A DNA stretch of 64,000 nt from Amycolatopsis eburnea. Its GTDB lineage: Bacteria; Actinomycetota; Actinomycetes; Mycobacteriales; Pseudonocardiaceae. The translations under genes and the position numbers were made by a program. Under the pieces are notes generated by a model that made no database searches, was not told where the DNA came from, and worked only from the letters and a program-made list of their open reading frames with translations. The stretch lies in assembly GCF_003937945.1 (NCBI RefSeq), contig NZ_RSEC01000033.1, positions 62,001 to 126,000 of the forward strand. The letters run 5' to 3'. Every line of letters begins with the position of its first letter. Positions within the stretch are counted from its first letter, which is position 1. Of the stretch, positions 7,411 through 15,840 are shown piece by piece.

Positions 7411-9372
7411 TCATCCCTTCAGGACGGCGACACCTCGCGGGGCGAGCCGGACCTCCCGCACCGGCCGCGACGGGTCGGTGAGCAGGTCCGGCGCGGGGCG
7501 CGGCAGGTCGACGGTGACCGGCTCGGTGCCGTGGTTGAGCAGGATCAGGTAAGCGCTTTCCTCGCCGTGCCGGACGACCGCCTGGACACCCGGCGGTGCC
7601 TCGAGCACCGGGGTCACCCCGGCTTCCGCGCACACGCGGCCGAGCAGCGGGCCCAGATCGGGCCGCGTGCCGGCGTACCACGCGACGCCGTCGCCGAACT
7701 CGTGCCGGGTGATCGCGGGCCGCCCGATCAGCTCACCCGAGCCGAAGGACGCGACGGCCGAGGCACCTTCGAGTTCGATCCACTCGGCCCAGATCGTCCC
7801 GGAACCCGTTGTCCCGTCGGCGAAGTCGAGCGCGATCGAGTCGTCCAGCGGCCAGAACTCGTCGACCCGCAGGCCGAGGATGTCCCGCAGCGGCGCCGGG
7901 TGCCCGCCGAGGTACGCGCGGTCGCAGCCGTCGACGATCCCGGAGAAGTACGACACCAGCAGGTGCCCGCCGCCGTCGACGTACGCGCGCAGGTTGTCGG
8001 CCGCCGCCTGCTCCAGCAGGTACAGGTTCGGCACGACGACCAGCTTGTACCGCGAAAGATCGCGGGCGGGGTGGACGACGTCGCAGGTGACGTTGGCGTC
8101 GAACAACGGCGCGTAGTGCGCGAGGTGCGTCTCCAGCTGCTCCAGCGACGCCGGGTGCGAGTCGAGTTCCAGACCCCACCAGCTCGGCCAGTCGTGCAGC
8201 AGGGCGACGTCGGCGCGCACGCGAGTCCCGGCCAGCTCGGGTACGCGGGCCAGTTCCCTTCCCAGCGAAGAGGTCTCGCGGAACGTCCGGGTGTCCCGGC
8301 CACCGTGGGGAACCATCGCCGAGTGGAACTTCTCCGCGCCCCCGCTGGTTTGCCGCCACTGGAAGAACAGGACGGCGTCGGCGCCCTGCGCGATCGCCTG
8401 CCAGCTGCCGAGCCGCATCGCGCCCGGCGGCTTGGGACTGTTGCGGGAGCGCCAGTTCACCGCGCTCGGCGCCTGCTCCAGCAGCAGCCACGGCTGGTCC
8501 TTCGTGGACCGGACGAGGTCGTACGCGAACGCGGCTTCGACGTGGGCGCGAGGGTCGTAGGGATCGGGGTAGGAGTCGAGGCTGACGACGTCCTCGTGCG
8601 GGGTCCACGTGTGCCAGTCGAGGGCTTTCTGCACCAGGCCGACGAAGTTGGTGGTGATCGGGACGTCCGGGGTGACCCGTCGCAGCACGCGCTGCTCGGT
8701 CAGGAAGCACTCGAGCAGCGCGTCGGAGGAGAACCGGTGGAAGTCCAGCTGCTGCGCGGGGTTCGGGAACGTCGGGGCCACGCGCGGCGGCAGGATCTCC
8801 TCCCACTCGGCGTAGTGCTGGGACCAGAACGTCGTCGTCCATGCGTCATTCAGCGCTTCGAGCGTGCCGTAGCGCTCCTCCAGCCAGCGCCGGAAGTCGG
8901 CGGCGGATTCGTCGCAGTGGCAGGCCCGGATGTGGCAGCCGAACTCGTTGCCCACGTGCCACATCGCCAGCGCGGGGTGGCCCGCGTACCGGGTCGCCAG
9001 CTCCGTCACGAGCCGCGCGGCGTGCGAGCGGTACACCGGGCTGGACGGGCAGAACTGCTGCCGCGCGCCGGGGGACAGCCGGACGCCGTCGGCGCGCACC
9101 GGCAGGATCTCCGGGTGCAGCCGGGACAGCCACGGCGGCGGGGATGCCGTCATCGTCGCCAGGCACACCTGGATCCCGGCACCGGCCAGGCCGGCCATGA
9201 CGTCGTCGAACCAGCCGAAGTCGTACTCCCCCGGCCGCGGCTCGACCGCGGCCCACGAGTAGATCCCCGCGGTCACCATCGTGACGCCCGCTTCGGCCAT
9301 CAGCTTCAGGTCCTCGCGGCGGACCTCTTCGGACCAGTGCTCCGGGTTGTAGTCGGCACCGTAGCGGATCAT
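7411..9372 (-). CDS. Beta-galactosidase, GH42
   Basis: A 653-residue GH42 enzyme that cuts terminal beta-galactosides. It opens MIRYGADYNPEHW, the family signature. The acid/base Glu lies in WHVGNEFGCH and the nucleophile Glu in WLLLEQAPSAVNW, followed by the R-x-P-G-x-M-R segment. A Cys-rich patch (IRACHCDESA) resembles part of the GH42 zinc site. The C-terminal trimerisation-like and beta domains are complete. No signal peptide, so it should act on sugars already imported. Its ATG overlaps the upstream lyase stop as TGATG, and its stop overlaps the sialidase start region, which indicates translational coupling through the operon. Confidence 0.93.
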   Translation of the reverse strand: MIRYGADYNPEHWSEEVRREDLKLMAEAGVTMVTAGIYSWAAVEPRPGEYDFGWFDDVMAGLAGAGIQVCLATMTASPPPWLSRLHPEILPVRADGVRLSPGARQQFCPSSPVYRSHAARLVTELATRYAGHPALAMWHVGNEFGCHIRACHCDESAADFRRWLEERYGTLEALNDAWTTTFWSQHYAEWEEILPPRVAPTFPNPAQQLDFHRFSSDALLECFLTEQRVLRRVTPDVPITTNFVGLVQKALDWHTWTPHEDVVSLDSYPDPYDPRAHVEAAFAYDLVRSTKDQPWLLLEQAPSAVNWRSRNSPKPPGAMRLGSWQAIAQGADAVLFFQWRQTSGGAEKFHSAMVPHGGRDTRTFRETSSLGRELARVPELAGTRVRADVALLHDWPSWWGLELDSHPASLEQLETHLAHYAPLFDANVTCDVVHPARDLSRYKLVVVPNLYLLEQAAADNLRAYVDGGGHLLVSYFSGIVDGCDRAYLGGHPAPLRDILGLRVDEFWPLDDSIALDFADGTTGSGTIWAEWIELEGASAVASFGSGELIGRPAITRHEFGDGVAWYAGTRPDLGPLLGRVCAEAGVTPVLEAPPGVQAVVRHGEESAYLILLNHGTEPVTVDLPRPAPDLLTDPSRPVREVRLAPRGVAVLKG

Positions 9373-10295
9373 CAGAGCAAGCCCGCCTCGACGAGCTTTT
9401 CCTTGATCAGCAACAGCTCTTCGTCGTTGAGGGGCAGCTGCGGCGGCGCCATCACGGCGTTGTCGACGAACCCGCGCAGCTTCATCGCGGCCTTGAACGC
9501 GCCGAGCCCGGCCGAGCCGCGGCCCATCCGGCTCGGCGGTGCCACCGCCGTGATCGAGAACAGCTTCATCAGGCGTTCCTGCTCGCGGCGGGCCGCGGCG
9601 AGGTTGCCGGACTTGAAGTGGTCGTGGATGAGCACGTACCCGACCGGGTCGACGTTGCCGAGCCCGGGCACGGCGCCGTCGGCGCCCATCGCCAGCGCCG
9701 CGTCCACGACCAATTCGGACCCGGTGAACACGGCGAAGTCGTCGAGGCCGCGGTCGCGCTTGCCGAGCAGCACGGCCCGGAACGCGGCTTCGTCGCCGCT
9801 GGAGTCCTTGAGCGCGGCGATGACCCCGTCGGCGGCGAGGTCGAGCACCAGCCCGCCGTCGAGCTTCGTGTGCACGGCGACCGGGATGTCGTAGGCGACG
9901 ATCGGCAGCGCCGTGCGTTCGCGCAGCAGGCGGAAGTGCCGGTCGATCTCGGCGACGTGCGTGCGGGTGTAGTAGGGCGCGGTCACGACGACGGCGTCGG
10001 CCCCGGCGGCCTCGGCGGCGCGGATGTGCTCGGCGACCCGCAGCGTCGTCATGTCGATGCAGCCGGCGAGCACCGGGACGCGGCCGGCGACCTGGTCGAC
10101 CGCCGTCTCGACGACGACGCGGCGCTGCGCGTCGGGCAGGAAGGCGACCTCGCTGGAGGAGCCGAGGACGAACACGCCGTGGACGCCGGCGTCGAGCTGG
10201 ACCTCGACGTGGCGCCGCAGCGATTCGGTGTCCACGCTGAAGTCGTCGTTGAACGGCGTGCACAGCGGCGGGACGATTCCGGCGAACTTCGGCAT
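9372..10295 (-). CDS. DapA/NanA-family Schiff-base lyase (possible N-acetylneuraminate lyase)
   Basis: A 307-residue class I aldolase of the dihydrodipicolinate synthase superfamily. Visible motifs are the substrate-carboxylate loop VLGSSSEVAFLP (usual form G-S-T-G-E), the active-site tyrosines in APYYTRTH, and the Schiff-base Lys in VIAALKDSSGD. The superfamily includes 4-hydroxy-tetrahydrodipicolinate synthase, N-acetylneuraminate lyase and several sugar-acid lyases. Sitting between a beta-galactosidase/sialidase pair and an ABC transporter, it more likely breaks down sialic acid or another sugar acid than makes lysine. The loop does not match the classic NanA form closely, so substrate is open. 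Start ATG 10295 overlaps the upstream stop (TGATG). Confidence 0.82.
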   Translation of the reverse strand: MPKFAGIVPPLCTPFNDDFSVDTESLRRHVEVQLDAGVHGVFVLGSSSEVAFLPDAQRRVVVETAVDQVAGRVPVLAGCIDMTTLRVAEHIRAAEAAGADAVVVTAPYYTRTHVAEIDRHFRLLRERTALPIVAYDIPVAVHTKLDGGLVLDLAADGVIAALKDSSGDEAAFRAVLLGKRDRGLDDFAVFTGSELVVDAALAMGADGAVPGLGNVDPVGYVLIHDHFKSGNLAAARREQERLMKLFSITAVAPPSRMGRGSAGLGAFKAAMKLRGFVDNAVMAPPQLPLNDEELLLIKEKLVEAGLL

Positions 10296-11233
10296 CAGGG
10301 GCTCACTCCGGTCGGGGTCTCTGGGTGGATGCAGCGGTAGGTGTGGCCACCGTCGGCCGCGGCGAGCGGCGGCAGCTCGGCCGCGCACTCGCCGGTGGCC
10401 TTCGGGCAGCGGGTGCGGAACGGGCACCCGCTGGGCGGGCGGGTCGAGGACGGCACCGGGCCGGTGAGCACGATCGGCTCGACCGGGTGCAGCAGGCTGG
10501 GCGTCGTGGAGAACAGCGCCCGCGTGTAGGGGTGGCGGGGCGCGGCCCCCACCGGCGCCTCCTCGACGATCCGGCCCAGGTACATCGTGACGATCCGGTC
10601 GCTCATCTTCGCCACGGTCTGGATGTCGTGGGAGACGAACACCATCGCCAGCTCCAGCTGTTCGCGCAGGTCGAGCAGCAGGTTGAGGATCTGGGCGCGG
10701 ACCGAGACGTCGAGCGCGGACGTCGGCTCGTCGGCGACCAGCAAGGCCGGCCGCAACGCCAGCGCACGCGCGATGGCGACGCGCTGCCGCTGGCCCCCGG
10801 ACAGCTGCCCGGGCACGGCGTCGGCGACGCTGGACGGCAGGCCGACCAGCCCCATCAGTTCGCGGACGCGCGCGTCGCGCTCGGCCGTCGTCCCGACCCG
10901 GTGGACGTCGAGGGGGTCGCGGATGATCTTGGCGACGGCCAGCCGCCGGTTCAGCGCGGTGGCCGGGTCCTGGAACACCATGCCGATCTCGCGCCCGGAC
11001 GTCAGCGGCTGCCCGCGGAACCGGACGCTCCCGCCGGTCGGCCGCTGCAGCCCGACGATCACCTTCGCCAGCGTCGACTTGCCGCAGCCGGACTCGCCGA
11101 CGACGCCGATCGTCTCGCCCGGGTTCACGACGAGGTGGGCGTCGGTCAGCGCGTACACGTGCTCGTGGCCGAACAGGCCGCGGCCGCGGATCTTGTGGAC
11201 GACGTGGACGCCGTCGACCTCCAGGAGGTTCAC
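10295..11233 (-). CDS. Oligopeptide/dipeptide-type ABC transporter ATPase (DppF-like)
   Basis: A 312-residue ATPase that powers the importer encoded by this operon. Walker A is GESGCGKST near residue 47, the Q loop is in MVFQDP, the ABC signature is LSGGQRQRVAIARAL, Walker B is LLVADEPTSALD, and the switch is VSHD. The C-terminal oligo_HPY extension has the CPFRTRCP cysteine pattern seen in OppD/OppF proteins, where it may bind an iron-sulfur cluster. GTG start at 11233 overlaps the preceding stop (GTGA). Its partner ATPase is fused to a permease in the next gene upstream. Confidence 0.93.
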   Translation of the reverse strand: MNLLEVDGVHVVHKIRGRGLFGHEHVYALTDAHLVVNPGETIGVVGESGCGKSTLAKVIVGLQRPTGGSVRFRGQPLTSGREIGMVFQDPATALNRRLAVAKIIRDPLDVHRVGTTAERDARVRELMGLVGLPSSVADAVPGQLSGGQRQRVAIARALALRPALLVADEPTSALDVSVRAQILNLLLDLREQLELAMVFVSHDIQTVAKMSDRIVTMYLGRIVEEAPVGAAPRHPYTRALFSTTPSLLHPVEPIVLTGPVPSSTRPPSGCPFRTRCPKATGECAAELPPLAAADGGHTYRCIHPETPTGVSP

Positions 11234-13134
11234 GCCGTCGCCTCCTTCTCGCGCGCGGTGTCGACCGCCGGGAAGTGGCAGGCGACGAGGTGGGCGACCG
11301 GCTCCCCGAAGCGGACCGGCGTCTCTTCGCGGCACTTGGCGCGCGCGGCCGGGCAGCGGTCGGCGAACCGGCAGCCGGCCGGGAACTCCGCCGGGGCCGG
11401 GACGACGCCCTTGATCTGCGTGAGCCGGGCCTCGTTCTCCTCCAGCGACAGCACCGCGCTGAGCAGGCCGCGCGTGTAGTGGTGCCGGGGCGAGCCGACG
11501 ACCTCGGCGGTCGCGCCCAGCTCGGCGACCTGCCCGCCGTACATCACGACGACCCGGTCGGCGATCTCGGACACCAGCGCCAGGTCGTGCGAGACGAGGA
11601 CGAGCGCGAAGCCGAGTTCCTCCTGCAGCCGCAGCAGCAGCGCCATGATCTGGGCCTGCACGGTGACGTCGAGGGCCGTGGTCGGCTCGTCGGCGACGAT
11701 CAGCTTCGGGTCCCGCGAGAGCGCCATCGCGATCAGCACCCGCTGGCGCTGGCCGCCGGACAGCTCGTGCGGGTACGCCCGCAGTGTCCGTTCGGGGTCC
11801 AGGTTGACCAGTTCGAGGAGCTCGGCCGGGGTGCGGGTGCCGCCACGGCGGGTGAACTGCTTGAGCTGGGCGCGGATGGTCATCGCCGGGTTGAGCGAGC
11901 TGAGCGCGTCCTGGTAGATCATCGCGATGTCGTGGCCGAGGTGCCGCCGTCGTTCGCCCGGGCGCAGGTTCAGCAGGTCGCGCTGGGCGAAGCGGATCTG
12001 CCCCGACACCTTGGCCGTCGGTGGCTGGAGGCCGAGGATCGACAGCGCCGTGAGCGTCTTGCCGCAACCGGATTCGCCGATGAGACCGAGGACTTCGCCG
12101 GAGCGGACGCTGAAGGAGACGCCGTCCACGACGTCCACGCCCTCGTGGCGGCCGGGGAAGGCGATCCGCAGCCGGTCGACTTCCAGGACGGTTTCGCGGT
12201 GGTCGAGGGACCGGGCGGTGCGGGCGAGCCGCTCCCCCGCCTCCCGCAGGCCGGCGATCGGCAGCACGGGCGCGGTGTCGGCGTCGTCGCGGGCTTCGAC
12301 GGCCTTCGCCACTTCGGCCGCCTTGACCGCGCGGGCCGAGGGCGCGGCCCAGGCGTCGGAGATGCGTTCGGACAGGATGTTGAGCGCCAGCACGGTGATC
12401 AGGATCAGCAGGCCGGGGAACAGCGTCGCCCACCAGCCGCCGGTCAGCACCAGGTCCTTGCCGTCGGCGAGCACCGAGCCCCACGACGGGTCCGGCGGCT
12501 GGATGCCCGCGCCGATGAACGACAGCGACGCCTCGAACACGATCGCGTCGGCCACCGTGACCGTGCAGTAGACGAGCACCGGGGCGGCGCAGTTGACGGC
12601 GACGTGCCGGGTCAGCACGAAGAACCGCTTCGCCCCGATGACGCGTTCGGCCGCGACGTAGTCCTCGCCGTACTGGGCCAGCACGTTCGCCCGGATCACC
12701 CGCGCCACCGGCGGCGTGTTCAGGAACCCGATGGCCAGGATCAGCACCAGGATCCCGTGGCCGAACACCGCGACCAGCACGGCAGCCAGCGCGATGCCCG
12801 GGAACGCCATGACGACGTCCAGGACGCGCATGATCACCGCGTCCACCCGGCGGTGCGAGGTCGCGGCGAACGCCCCGATCACCGCACCGGCCACGAGCGC
12901 GAGCGCCACCGCACCCAGGCCGATGGCGAGCGACCAGCGCGTGCCGGCGACGAGCCGCGAGAAGATGTCGCGCCCGGAGGTGTCGGTGCCGAACCAGTGC
13001 GCGCCGCTCGGGCCGCCGGTGTCGGTGCTCAGCGCGTCCGGGTTGTGCGTGGCCACGAGCGTGCCGAGCACGGCGACCAGCACGAGGACGCCGAGGATCG
13101 CGAGCGCGGGCCAGCCCCCGCGCAGCCGCTTCAC
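11230..13134 (-). CDS. ABC transporter permease-ATPase fusion (DppC-DppD)
   Basis: A 634-residue fusion. Residues 1 to about 275 are a DppC-type permease: N-terminal helix, the GTDTSGRDIFSRL motif of the subfamily, several membrane helices and the EAA-like loop with AERVIGAKRFFVLTRHVAVN. A charged linker rich in Ala and Asp follows. Residues from about 315 are a full DppD ATPase with GESGCGKTLTAL, LSGGQRQRVLIAMAL, VADEPTTALD, VSHD and a C-terminal oligo_HPY segment with CRFADRCP. Most systems encode these as two genes; here the frame is continuous. GTG 13134 overlaps the DppB-like stop (GTGA). Confidence 0.93.
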   Translation of the reverse strand: MKRLRGGWPALAILGVLVLVAVLGTLVATHNPDALSTDTGGPSGAHWFGTDTSGRDIFSRLVAGTRWSLAIGLGAVALALVAGAVIGAFAATSHRRVDAVIMRVLDVVMAFPGIALAAVLVAVFGHGILVLILAIGFLNTPPVARVIRANVLAQYGEDYVAAERVIGAKRFFVLTRHVAVNCAAPVLVYCTVTVADAIVFEASLSFIGAGIQPPDPSWGSVLADGKDLVLTGGWWATLFPGLLILITVLALNILSERISDAWAAPSARAVKAAEVAKAVEARDDADTAPVLPIAGLREAGERLARTARSLDHRETVLEVDRLRIAFPGRHEGVDVVDGVSFSVRSGEVLGLIGESGCGKTLTALSILGLQPPTAKVSGQIRFAQRDLLNLRPGERRRHLGHDIAMIYQDALSSLNPAMTIRAQLKQFTRRGGTRTPAELLELVNLDPERTLRAYPHELSGGQRQRVLIAMALSRDPKLIVADEPTTALDVTVQAQIMALLLRLQEELGFALVLVSHDLALVSEIADRVVVMYGGQVAELGATAEVVGSPRHHYTRGLLSAVLSLEENEARLTQIKGVVPAPAEFPAGCRFADRCPAARAKCREETPVRFGEPVAHLVACHFPAVDTAREKEATA

Positions 13135-14090
13135 GCGTGGCTCCGCAGGCGCGGGTTCGCGATCAGGTACAGGACGTCGACGATCAGGTTGACCAGCACG
13201 AACCCGATGGCGATCGTGATGACGAAGCCTTGCACCTTGGCGGTGTCGCCGTCGGTGACGGCCTGGATCATGTTCTGCCCCATCCCCGGCAGCGCGAACA
13301 TCGTCTCGATGACGACGGCGCCGCCCAGCAGGTAGCCGACCCGCAGGCCGAGCACGGTGAGCGGGGTGACGAGCGCGTTGCGCAGCACGTTGCGCCCGAT
13401 CACCACCACCGGCGGCAGGCCGCCGCCGCGCGCGGTGCGGACGTAGTCCTTGTCCAGTTCCTCGACCATCGACGTCCGGATCACCCGGGTCAGCTGGGCG
13501 GCCACCGGCAGCGCGAGGGAGACCGCGGGCAGCGCCAGCGAGTTGAGCCAGCCGCCGAAGGAGTCGGCCGGGCTGACGTACCCGCTGGTCGGGAACAGGC
13601 CCTGGCCGACGGCGAGCCACTGCACCAGCAGCAGCGCCACCCAGAACGCCGGCGCGGCGACCCCGGCCAGGGTGACCACGCGGATCACCTTGTCCGGCCA
13701 GCGGTCGCGGAACAGCGCCGACGTCACGCCGAGCACGAGCGCCGTCACGAGCGCGATGACCAGGCCGAGCAGGGTCAGCTGGACGGTCAGCGGCAACGCG
13801 GTGGCGATCGTGTCGCCGACCGGCTGCTTGGTGATCACACTGGTGCCGAAGTCGCCTTGGGCCAGGTGCCAGACGAAGTGGACGTACTGCAGCGGCAGCG
13901 GGTCCAGCAGCCCGTTCTCGAGCCGGAACTGCTGGAGCTGCTCGGCGGTGGCGTTCGCGCCGTCGAACGCGGCCAGCGCCGGGTCTACCGGCGCGAACCG
14001 CATCACGACGAACACGAACAGGATCACGCCGAGCAGCAGCGGGATGAGGGCGAGGATGCGGCTCAGCAGCATCCGCACGACGACGGCCAC
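13131..14090 (-). CDS. ABC transporter permease (DppB-like)
   Basis: A 319-residue membrane permease of the dipeptide/oligopeptide family. The N-terminus MAVVVRMLLSRILALIPLLL and the following DPLPLQYVHFVWHLAQGDFGTS are typical of DppB. About six membrane helices are apparent, with the EAA loop near DYVRTARGGGLPPVVVIGRNVLRNAL. It pairs with the fused DppC domain to form the pore. The gene lies 12 nt after the binding-protein gene and overlaps the fusion gene by 4 nt. Confidence 0.93.
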   Translation of the reverse strand: MAVVVRMLLSRILALIPLLLGVILFVFVVMRFAPVDPALAAFDGANATAEQLQQFRLENGLLDPLPLQYVHFVWHLAQGDFGTSVITKQPVGDTIATALPLTVQLTLLGLVIALVTALVLGVTSALFRDRWPDKVIRVVTLAGVAAPAFWVALLLVQWLAVGQGLFPTSGYVSPADSFGGWLNSLALPAVSLALPVAAQLTRVIRTSMVEELDKDYVRTARGGGLPPVVVIGRNVLRNALVTPLTVLGLRVGYLLGGAVVIETMFALPGMGQNMIQAVTDGDTAKVQGFVITIAIGFVLVNLIVDVLYLIANPRLRSHA

Positions 14091-14102
14091 GGGTGTCTCC
14101 TC

Positions 14103-15698
14103 CTAGACCGGCTTGGCCTGGTTGAGGTAGATGCCGGGGTAGCCCTGGGCGCGCACGCCGCTGATCGCCTTCGGGTCCCACGCCGTGCCGAGCTGGGTGA
14201 ACACGACCGGGTAGATGACGGCCTGCTCGGAGATCCGGTCCAGCAGCTGCTTGTTGAGCGTCGTCCGCTTGGCTTCGTCGGTTTCGGCCGCGGCCTGGTC
14301 CTGCAGCGCGAGCAGGGACTGCGCGTCGGGACCGGTGAAGCGCGCGTACTTCGACGTGAGGATGGACTTGGCGTCGTAGTAGTAGCGGATCAGCAGGTCG
14401 GGGTCGTTGCCGAACTGCATCGGGTTGTTGGTCGTGGCGACGACCTGGAAGTCGGCGCCGGCGTCGAGCTTGGAGAACAGCGCCTTGGTGTCCTGGGAGT
14501 CCAAAGTGGTCCGGACGCCGATCGCGTCCCAGCCCTCCTTGATCACCTTGACGCAGTCGGCGACGAGCGAGGTGTTCGTCGTGGACAGCGTCACCGCGAG
14601 GTCGGTGACACCCGCCTGCCGCAACAGCTCTTTCGCTTTCTCGGGGTTGTAGGCGAAGTCCTGCGACGCCGGTTGCGAGGACGGGAGCTTCGGGTTGATG
14701 AACGACGTCGCCGGCGTGCCGGCGCCCTTCAGCCCGATCTCGACCATCTTCTTCTTGTCGATGGCGTAGTGCAGCGCCTGCCGGACGAGGTTCTTGTCGA
14801 ACGGCGCGTGCGCGGTGTTGAAGAGCAGGAAGAGGTTGTTGCCGCCGTCGGCGAACTCGACCGTGCGGCCGGCCTTGCGGAGCTGGTCGGCGTTGGCGGC
14901 CGGGATGTTCTCGGCGATCTGCGCGTCCGGCTTCGCGCCCGAAATCGCGGCGACGCGCGGGGCGGCGTCCACGATGGACTTCCACAGCATCTTGTCGTAC
15001 GCCGCCGGGCGGGGACCGTTGTAGGCGGCGAACTTCTCGAAGCTGGTGTGGCTGAGCGGGGCCTGCTCGACCACCTTGTACGGCCCGGAGCCGACGACCT
15101 TGCCGCCCTTGGCCTCGTCCCACTTCCCCTCGAAGACGTGCTTCGGCATGATCTTGCAGCACTGGATCCGCTGCAGGGCGTACGGGAACGGGAACTTCAG
15201 CACGAATTCGACCGAGCGGTCGCCGGTCTTGCGGACTTCCTTCAGCCAGGTGGAGAAGAAGCTGTGGATCAGCACGTTCTCCTTCTCGTCGAGGGCCCGC
15301 GCGTAGGTGAAGACGACGTCGTCGGCGGTGACCGGCTGCCCGTCGTGCCACTGGGCGCCGTCTCTCAGGTCGAACTTCATGCTGGTCCCGGTGGCGTCCG
15401 GCACCGCCTTGGCGAGGCCGGGGAACGGCGCGCGGGTGACCGGGTCACCCTCCACAAGGGACTCGTAGCAATGCAGGATCGCGGCCATCGAGAACGCGGA
15501 CGCGGTCTGCAGCGGGTCCCACGTCTGGTTGTTGCCGTAGCCGATGACGGCGGTCAGCGAGCCGGCCGAAGCGCCGGTCTTGTTGGTGGACGCCGGGCCG
15601 CCGCACGCGGCGAGCACGGTGGGGAACGCCAAGGCCGCCCCGGCGAAGGTGCTGTAGCGCAGCAACTGGCGGCGGCTGAGCGACGGGCTCTGGGACAT
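14103..15698 (-). CDS. ABC transporter substrate-binding lipoprotein (SBP_bac_5), Tat-type signal
   Basis: A 531-residue extracellular binding protein of the oligopeptide/nickel (SBP family 5) type. The N-terminus has a twin-Arg motif SRRQLLR near residues 8-14, a hydrophobic core and a lipobox LAACGG, so the mature protein is predicted to be a lipid-anchored Tat substrate. The body contains family features such as WDPLQTASAF, the LRDGAQWHDGQPVTADDVVFTY-type segment (shown only in part) and the SEQAVIYPVVF end. Members bind peptides but also sugars and other ligands. In this locus a glycan-derived ligand is a reasonable guess. It is the first gene of the operon and lies under the operator at 15725-15743. 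Confidence 0.92.
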   Translation of the reverse strand: MSQSPSLSRRQLLRYSTFAGAALAFPTVLAACGGPASTNKTGASAGSLTAVIGYGNNQTWDPLQTASAFSMAAILHCYESLVEGDPVTRAPFPGLAKAVPDATGTSMKFDLRDGAQWHDGQPVTADDVVFTYARALDEKENVLIHSFFSTWLKEVRKTGDRSVEFVLKFPFPYALQRIQCCKIMPKHVFEGKWDEAKGGKVVGSGPYKVVEQAPLSHTSFEKFAAYNGPRPAAYDKMLWKSIVDAAPRVAAISGAKPDAQIAENIPAANADQLRKAGRTVEFADGGNNLFLLFNTAHAPFDKNLVRQALHYAIDKKKMVEIGLKGAGTPATSFINPKLPSSQPASQDFAYNPEKAKELLRQAGVTDLAVTLSTTNTSLVADCVKVIKEGWDAIGVRTTLDSQDTKALFSKLDAGADFQVVATTNNPMQFGNDPDLLIRYYYDAKSILTSKYARFTGPDAQSLLALQDQAAAETDEAKRTTLNKQLLDRISEQAVIYPVVFTQLGTAWDPKAISGVRAQGYPGIYLNQAKPV

Positions 15699-15724
15699 CG
15701 CTGTCTCCTGCGGGCCTCGAACGG

Positions 15725-15743
15725 TAGGACGTGGGACGTCCTA
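15725..15743. promoter_or_regulatory. FadR-family operator 1 (perfect 19-bp palindrome)
   Basis: TAGGACGTGGGACGTCCTA is a perfect inverted repeat with 8-bp arms and a GTnnnAC core, the pattern bound by FadR-subfamily GntR regulators. It lies 27 nt before the binding-protein ATG, in the gap shared with the regulator gene. Confidence 0.75.
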
Positions 15744-15795
15744 TGACCGGCGTGAGCCTAGGATCTGTTCGCGTGCCGGTCAAGAGGGCTGGACG

Positions 15796-15814
15796 TATGA
15801 CGTAGGATGTCCTC
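15796..15814. promoter_or_regulatory. FadR-family operator 2, overlapping a TAGGAT box
   Basis: This 19-bp site aligns with operator 1 at 14 of 19 positions (TAtGACGTaGGAtGTCCTc, differences in lower case). It lies 26 nt before the regulator's GTG and contains TAGGAT, a plausible -10 box, suggesting autoregulation. Confidence 0.6.
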
Positions 15815-15840
15815 TCACGACGCATCCGGGGAGGACAGCA

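Noticed and set aside
9372..10295. Naming the DapA-family gene nanA
   Set aside because: Context favours sialic acid breakdown, but the GSSSE loop and AYDIPVAVH segment do not clearly match N-acetylneuraminate lyase, and NanE/NanK are not nearby.
13137..15746. 869-codon plus-strand frame opposite the transporter genes
   Set aside because: Antisense shadow of the permease and binding-protein genes; composition is dominated by Arg, Asp and Leu from complementary codons.
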